DNA from: JBECKQ01 sp040235375
GTDB lineage: Bacteria > Planctomycetota > Phycisphaerae > UBA1845
DNA: 10,649 nt
Direction: 5' to 3'
Assembly: GCA_040235375.1 (NCBI GenBank)
Contig: JBECKQ010000038.1
Coordinates: 1-10,649 of the forward strand
Below, one piece after another: positions 6,876 through 10,649 of this stretch (positions are counted from its first letter, which is position 1; the number at the start of each line of letters is the position of its first letter). The position numbers were made by a program, and so were the translations under genes. The notes under the pieces are model-generated. The model had not been told where the DNA came from and did not search any database. It saw only the letters and a program-made list of their open reading frames with translations.

Positions 6876-8336
6876 CTACCCCTTGATGACGCCCAGCGGC
6901 CTCAGCTTCGCCACTTTCTGGCTGATGTGCGACTCGTGCAAAACGCCTACTACCTCGACTACGTCCTTGTAGGCGTCTGGCTGCTCCTCTTCGAGACCCG
7001 TCCGGCCGCGGGCCCGGGCGTATACGCCGCGCTCGAGCAGCTCCTTGCGAATCGACCGCCCCTTGCTCGCCCGGATGGCCGCCCCGCGCGACATCATGCG
7101 ACCCGCACCGTGACAGCAACTGCCGAACGTCTGCTCCATCGACGCCGCCTGGCCCACCAGCACGTAACTGAAACGCGCCATGTCGCCCGGCACCAGCACC
7201 GGCTGGCCGATCGACCGGTAGCGATCCGGCAGCTCCTCATGACCCGGCGGGAACGCCCGCGTCGCCCCCTTGCGATGCACGCACAAGCTGCGGCGCTCGC
7301 CCTCGACGTCGTACGGCTCGACTTTCGCGATGTTGTGCGCCACGTCGTAGACGAGGTGCATGCCCAGGCGCTCGGCCGGCTTGCCGAACACGTCGCTGAA
7401 CGCCTCCCGCGCCAGGTGCGTCATGATCTGCCGGTTGGCCCAGGCGAAGTTGGCCGCGGCGCGCATCGCCCCGAGGTACTTCGCCCCCTCCGGACTGTGC
7501 ACCGGGGCGCAGACAAGCTGCTTATCCGGCAGGTCGATGCCGTACTTGCGCGGCACGTCGCGCAGCTCCTTCAGGTTGTCCTCGCACACCTGGTAGCCGA
7601 GCCCGCGGGAGCCGGAGTGGATCATCACGGTGATGGCCCCTTTTTCGAGCCCCAGCACCGACGCCGCCTGCTCGTCGTCGATCTGCTCGACCACCTGCAC
7701 TTCGAGAAAGTGGTTGCCGCTGCCCAGCGTGCCGCACTGCGTCGCCCCGCGGTCGTACGCCCGTTGCGAAACTTGGTCCGGCCGGGCGCCGTCGAGCTTG
7801 CCGTGCCCCTCGGTGTTCTCGATGTCCGACTGCCAGCCGTAGCCCTTCTCGACCACGAAGCGGGAGCCCTCCTCCATCAGCCGGTGCATCTGTTTCTTGT
7901 CGAACTTGACGCGGCCGCTCTTGCCGACGCCGCAGGGCACGGTCTCGAAGAGCTTGTCGATGAGCCTGGTCATTTTTGGCTCGGCGTCGTCGATGGTGAG
8001 GTCCGTGCGGATCAGGCGAACGCCGCAGTTGATGTCGTAGCCGACGCCGCCGGGGCTGATCACGCCGCCGGCGGCCGGATCCGTCGCCGCCACCCCGCCG
8101 ATGCAGAAGCCGTAACCCCAGTGGATGTCCGGCATGGCCAGCGAATGCCCCACGATCCCCGGCAGGCAGGCGACGTTGGCCACCTGCTCCGGCGACTTGT
8201 CCTGCTTGATCGCCTCGATGAGCACCTCGTTGGCGTAGATCAGGCCGTCCACGCGCATGCCGGGCTTGTACGACTTGGGAATTCTCCACCTTGTCGCGTC
8301 CACGCGTTCCAGCGGTCCGGTGTATCGATCGGTCAT
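6876..8336 (-). CDS. rtcB: RNA-splicing ligase RtcB
   Basis: 486 residues, full length for the family. RtcB joins RNA 2',3'-cyclic-phosphate or 3'-phosphate ends to 5'-OH ends using GTP and Mn(II). All hallmark residues are visible: D101 and C104 in GYDINCGVR, H209 in GTLGSGNHFLEV, H240 in MIHSGSRGLG, H334 in VYDVAHNIAK, and H409 in GSCCHGAGR, the histidine that takes GMP. These match the known Pyrococcus positions with an offset of 5-6. The C-terminus LRPLGVIKG is also typical. Its ATG follows the archease stop by 2 bases, so the two are surely co-transcribed and probably translationally coupled. The last ~130 bases are duplicated in decayed form at 5676-5803. Confidence 0.98.
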   Translation of the reverse strand: MTDRYTGPLERVDATRWRIPKSYKPGMRVDGLIYANEVLIEAIKQDKSPEQVANVACLPGIVGHSLAMPDIHWGYGFCIGGVAATDPAAGGVISPGGVGYDINCGVRLIRTDLTIDDAEPKMTRLIDKLFETVPCGVGKSGRVKFDKKQMHRLMEEGSRFVVEKGYGWQSDIENTEGHGKLDGARPDQVSQRAYDRGATQCGTLGSGNHFLEVQVVEQIDDEQAASVLGLEKGAITVMIHSGSRGLGYQVCEDNLKELRDVPRKYGIDLPDKQLVCAPVHSPEGAKYLGAMRAAANFAWANRQIMTHLAREAFSDVFGKPAERLGMHLVYDVAHNIAKVEPYDVEGERRSLCVHRKGATRAFPPGHEELPDRYRSIGQPVLVPGDMARFSYVLVGQAASMEQTFGSCCHGAGRMMSRGAAIRASKGRSIRKELLERGVYARARGRTGLEEEQPDAYKDVVEVVGVLHESHISQKVAKLRPLGVIKG

Positions 8337-8338
8337 GA

Positions 8339-8758
8339 CTAGATATCCAGGATGTAGCGGGCCTCGTAGCCGCCCGGGACCTGTTTGATGCTCAGCTCAT
8401 GATACGTAACGGCCTTCACCTCTCGGTAGTACGTGCTGCGCTGGTCGTCGACGATCGCCAGCGAGGCGATCGCATCCAGCCGATGCTCGTCGAATGCCTC
8501 GACGTACAGGTGCGTCAGCCGCCGCTTGTGCTGTTCGAACTCGAACAGCAATTCGGCCAGAAAGTCGCGCAGCATGTCCGCGGCGTCCTCGCCGGCCAGG
8601 TGAAACTCCCGCTGGTTCGTCTCGCCGCCGGCCTGCACGTCGCCGATCACCTCGTACAGACCCATCGCCGCCGGCCACACCAGCCCGCGAAGCTCCGCCG
8701 CCCGGGCAATCACCCCCACGTCCGCCGTGTGGTCGAACAGTTCGAACGAGCCATCCAT
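8339..8758 (-). CDS. Archease, RtcB activator
   Basis: 139 residues from ATG 8758, the normal archease length. It opens with FELFDHTADVGVIA (D9-D13), has the conserved VKAVTYHEL (114-122) and ends ARYILDI. The acidic residues of DHTAD and the near-terminal D138 are those I expect to bind metal in this family. Archease is a known partner that promotes guanylylation of RtcB and turns it into a multiple-turnover enzyme. It is the first gene of the operon, with rtcB starting 2 bases after its stop. The open frame extends upstream to 8905, but that part runs into dispersed repeat DNA and lacks archease similarity, so the shorter start is chosen. No strong ribosome site is seen. Confidence 0.95.
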   Translation of the reverse strand: MDGSFELFDHTADVGVIARAAELRGLVWPAAMGLYEVIGDVQAGGETNQREFHLAGEDAADMLRDFLAELLFEFEQHKRRLTHLYVEAFDEHRLDAIASLAIVDDQRSTYYREVKAVTYHELSIKQVPGGYEARYILDI

Positions 8759-8846
8759 ACGCTGATTGATAACCGCCCGCCCCTCCGCCGACAACAAACC
8801 ATCACCGCGGGCGCAACGCCGCCTCGAAGCCGCGTTGGAAACAGAA

Positions 8847-8878
8847 CCCCCCACGCCAGTGGGGGGCGCGAACGAGAA
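8847..8878. repeat. Dispersed palindromic repeat, copy A
   Basis: ccccccac-gcca-gtgggggg is a perfect 8-bp inverted repeat (8847-8866), followed by a shared tail to 8878. It is 30 of 32 bases identical to copy B at 9027-9058, in direct orientation. Confidence 0.85.
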
Positions 8879-8923
8879 CGGCGCGCGCTGGGCCGCCGCG
8901 CTCATGGAACGTCAACGACCCCC

Positions 8924-8947
8924 GGCCCCGGACTCGCGTCCGGGGTT
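8924..8947 (+). terminator. Terminator-like hairpin without an upstream gene
   Basis: ccccgga (8924-8930), loop ctcgcg, tccgggg (8937-8943), then tttt. By shape it is a plus-strand rho-independent terminator, yet no plus-strand gene ends nearby. It may be part of a dispersed repeat, or may stop read-through towards the aldo/keto reductase gene. Confidence 0.45.
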
Positions 8948-9026
8948 TTGACGCAACAACCCAGTCCGAGCCGCGCCCGTAAGGAAGCGGATACAACGTC
9001 AACCCCACATACGCCCCGCCGCCAGA

Positions 9027-9058
9027 CCCCCCACGCCAGTGGGGGGCACGAACGACAA
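9027..9058. repeat. Dispersed palindromic repeat, copy B
   Basis: The same palindrome and tail as copy A at 8847-8878, 180 bases away, with two substitutions, both in the tail. The hairpin arms are identical. Confidence 0.85.
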
Positions 9059-9194
9059 TTGCACCTGCCGGCGCTGCAAGAATCAACATCCCGCCGCTAC
9101 CGCTTCGGACCTGCTTTCATGTATCTTGTGCCGACTCAGCCGGCGGCCGCTCGCTTCGACCGTCGGTGTTTACCCGAAACCCAGGAGCCCGACG

Positions 9195-10436
9195 ATGTCC
9201 GACGATGCCCGACTCTCGCGACGAGCCTTCTTCCGTACGAGCGCAGCCGCTGCCGCCGGTGCGGCCGCCCTGCCCGTTCTCGCCCAGGAGACCGCCACGA
9301 AGCCGACCGAGCAAAAGGAGGATCAAAAGCCCGGCATCCTGCCGACGCGAAAGCTCGGCCGCTCGGGTATCGAGGTCACCATTCTCGCCCAGGGCGCGGC
9401 CTTCCGCACCAACCAGCGCCAGCTTTACGTCATGCACGAGCAGGGCGTGCGCTACGTCGATACCGCCAAGGCCTACCTGCGCGGCGCGTCCGAACGCACG
9501 CTTGCGGAGTGGTTCACCAAGTCCGGCCACCGCAAGGACTACTTCCTCGTCACCAAGGACCAGTCCCTCACGCCCGACGAAATGATCGCCTCGGTAAACG
9601 AGCGCTGCGAAGCGCTGCAGACCGACTACATCGACGCGTTTCTCCTCCACGGCTTCGGCGATACCGATCACTACCACGGCGTCGATGACATCAAGTGGTT
9701 CACCGACAAGGAGTGGATCGCCGCAACGGACAAGCTCCGCAAGTCCGGCAAGGTAAGGCTCTTCGGCTTCAGCTCGCACAGCGATCCAGTCGACGTGCGC
9801 ACCGCCCTTCTCGAGGGCGCGGCCAAGGGCGAGTGGGTGGACATGATGCTGATCTCCGCCGACCCGACGTCGATCCGCGAGAACGACGCGTTCAACAAGG
9901 CCATCGACGCCTGCTACAAGGCCGGCATCGGTCTCGTCTCGATGAAGCAGGGCCGCGGCGTCGAGACGATCGAGAAGGTTTTCCCCAAGTTCGCCGACAA
10001 GGGCATTTCGCCGCACACCGCCGTTCTCTACGCCATGTGGACCGACGAGCGCTTCGCCAGCGTGTGCTCCGGCATGAAGAGCATCGAAGAGCTGGAAGAG
10101 AACGCGGGGGCCTGCCGCAAGTTCAAGCCGCTCAGCGACGCCGATCTCGCCGCGGTTCACGACCTCATCCGCGAGCATCGCCGCGGCTTCTGCGTCGGCT
10201 GCGATGGAAGCTGCCGGCGCGGCGCCTGCACGGACGCCCGGCTCAACACCGTCGCTCGCTACGTCAGCTACGCCGAGCAGGACGGTAACGTCTACGAGGC
10301 GCGCGAACTGCTCCGCCAGCTCCCGCCCGAAGCGCTCGACTGGTCAACCGCCGACCTGGCCGCCGCCTCGCATACATGCCGCAGCCACCTCGACTACGCC
10401 CGAATCATCAAGCGCGCCGAAGAGCTGCTGGCGTAA
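9195..10436 (+). CDS. Tat-exported aldo/keto reductase with C-terminal cysteine cluster
   Basis: 413 residues. ATG 9195 is set by AGGAG at 9183-9187 and by the Tat signal that follows: SRRAFF (8-13), an Ala-rich hydrophobic stretch and a likely cut after VLA (28-30). Residues ~50-310 are an aldo/keto reductase barrel with the full catalytic tetrad: D89 and Y93 in YVDTAKAY, K121 in LVTKD, and H152 in FLLHGF. The tail has C333, C336, C340 and C345 (C-x2-C-x3-C-x4-C), and another Cys at 395. Related reductases carry a ferredoxin-like C-terminal cluster, but this spacing is not the usual C-x2-C-x2-C-x3-C-P, so metal binding is an inference. The substrate is unknown. The Tat route means it folds with cofactor before export. 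It stands alone, convergent with the next gene. The open frame extends upstream to 9039, but through repeat DNA. Confidence 0.92.
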   Translation: MSDDARLSRRAFFRTSAAAAAGAAALPVLAQETATKPTEQKEDQKPGILPTRKLGRSGIEVTILAQGAAFRTNQRQLYVMHEQGVRYVDTAKAYLRGASERTLAEWFTKSGHRKDYFLVTKDQSLTPDEMIASVNERCEALQTDYIDAFLLHGFGDTDHYHGVDDIKWFTDKEWIAATDKLRKSGKVRLFGFSSHSDPVDVRTALLEGAAKGEWVDMMLISADPTSIRENDAFNKAIDACYKAGIGLVSMKQGRGVETIEKVFPKFADKGISPHTAVLYAMWTDERFASVCSGMKSIEELEENAGACRKFKPLSDADLAAVHDLIREHRRGFCVGCDGSCRRGACTDARLNTVARYVSYAEQDGNVYEARELLRQLPPEALDWSTADLAAASHTCRSHLDYARIIKRAEELLA

Positions 10437-10441
10437 CCAAA

Positions 10442-10489
10442 GTGGCACGGGCATCTTGCCGTGATTCACGGGCTTCAAGCCCGCGCCAC
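10442..10489. repeat. Dispersed hairpin repeat after the aldo/keto reductase gene
   Basis: It begins gtggcacgggcatcttgcc, contains the perfect inverted repeat cgggctt-c-aagcccg (10469-10483) and closes with gcgccac, pairing loosely with its first bases. It is the opposite orientation of the family member at 4267-4293. It starts 6 bases past the stop and lies between convergent genes, so it could act as a two-way transcription barrier. Downstream, 10539-10556 holds ctgaaaactgaaaact, similar to 3123-3137. Confidence 0.7.
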
Positions 10490-10556
10490 AAGAGCACTGC
10501 TCACAGAGCGGTGGCACACTGTAAGGGAACAAAACTCACTGAAAACTGAAAACTGC

Positions 10557-10649
10557 TCAGCGCTGCCGGCCGTCTTTGGGAGGTGGAGAAAGCTCCGCGA
10601 GGCCGACCTCGAGATCGACCGTGCCGGTGTTCACCAGGGCGACCTGGCG
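10557..10649 (-). CDS. Unidentified protein, last 30 residues only
   Basis: The minus strand from the window edge is open in the frame ending VALVNTGTVDLEVGLAEL, then a Pro/Lys-rich tail KDGRQR and a TGA at 10559-10557. Third codon positions are mostly G or C, as in the neighbouring true genes, which supports coding. The rest lies outside the window, so the family cannot be named. It converges on the aldo/keto reductase gene. Confidence 0.65.
   Translation of the reverse strand, partial: RQVALVNTGTVDLEVGLAELSPPPKDGRQR

Larger units (their letters stand above)
8759..9194. other. Repeat-dense intergenic region, no gene seen
   Basis: The divergent spacer between archease and the aldo/keto reductase gene. 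It contains two near-identical palindromes (8847-8878 and 9027-9058), a terminator-like hairpin (8924-8947), and at about 8961-8993 a segment (cagtccgagccgcgcccgta) that I associate with a multicopy planctomycete repeat. Read on the minus strand it gives the junk-like peptide RAPHWRGG twice and PLPYGRGSD once, peptides I recognise from translated dispersed repeats. No promoter could be assigned with confidence. Confidence 0.7.

Noticed and set aside
6549..8342. A 597-codon plus-strand open frame across rtcB
   Set aside because: It mirrors rtcB and has no recognisable motif; the minus strand holds every RtcB active-site residue.
8759..8905. Upstream extension of archease to a start at 8905
   Set aside because: The extra residues come from dispersed-repeat DNA, and archease proteins normally begin right before the F-x-x-x-DHTAD segment.
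9117..10178. A 353-codon minus-strand open frame across the reductase
   Set aside because: The plus strand has a ribosome site, Tat signal and full catalytic tetrad; the antisense frame has none of these.

Overview
The window looks like a piece of a high-GC planctomycete chromosome, probably Phycisphaerae-like. This rests on four things seen in the sequence: a large secreted modular enzyme ending in a dockerin-like D-x-N-x-D tail, a Tat-exported aldo/keto reductase, a C-terminal FKBP lipoprotein, and many short GC-rich palindromic repeats of a kind I associate with planctomycete intergenic DNA. The phylum assignment is an inference.

Layout from left to right. (1) 1-3044, minus: a secreted GH57-type alpha-glucan hydrolase with a CBM25-like module, cut by the window edge before its stop. 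(2) 3045-3540: a repeat-rich divergent intergenic region. (3) 3541-4233, plus: a lipoprotein FKBP-type prolyl isomerase with a six-copy NTNGDV spacer. (4) About 4295-6640: an accessory block, mostly on the minus strand. It holds an orphan gene with unusual codon use and its own terminator (4559-5326), the wreck of a REP-associated tyrosine transposase (5391-5676), a detached and frameshifted copy of the last ~130 bp of rtcB (5676-5803), and a PIN-toxin/antitoxin pair in reversed order with overlapping genes (6640-5991). (5) 6876-8758, minus: an archease-rtcB operon for RNA ligation. (6) 8759-9194: a dense cluster of dispersed repeats. (7) 9195-10436, plus: a Tat-exported aldo/keto reductase with a C-terminal cysteine cluster. 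(8) 10557-10649, minus: the last 30 codons of an unidentified gene, convergent with (7).

How they fit together. Archease is a known activator of RtcB and the two genes are separated by 2 bases, so they form one RNA-repair operon. Just downstream on the same strand sits a PIN-family ribonuclease module. A second, decayed rtcB 3' end lies on the far side of that module, in the same orientation. This is the arrangement expected when a small element replaces the 3' end of a gene and leaves the old end behind. I regard this island, together with the transposase relic and the foreign-looking gene next to it, as the most interesting structure in the window. No CRISPR array, tRNA or rRNA was seen.
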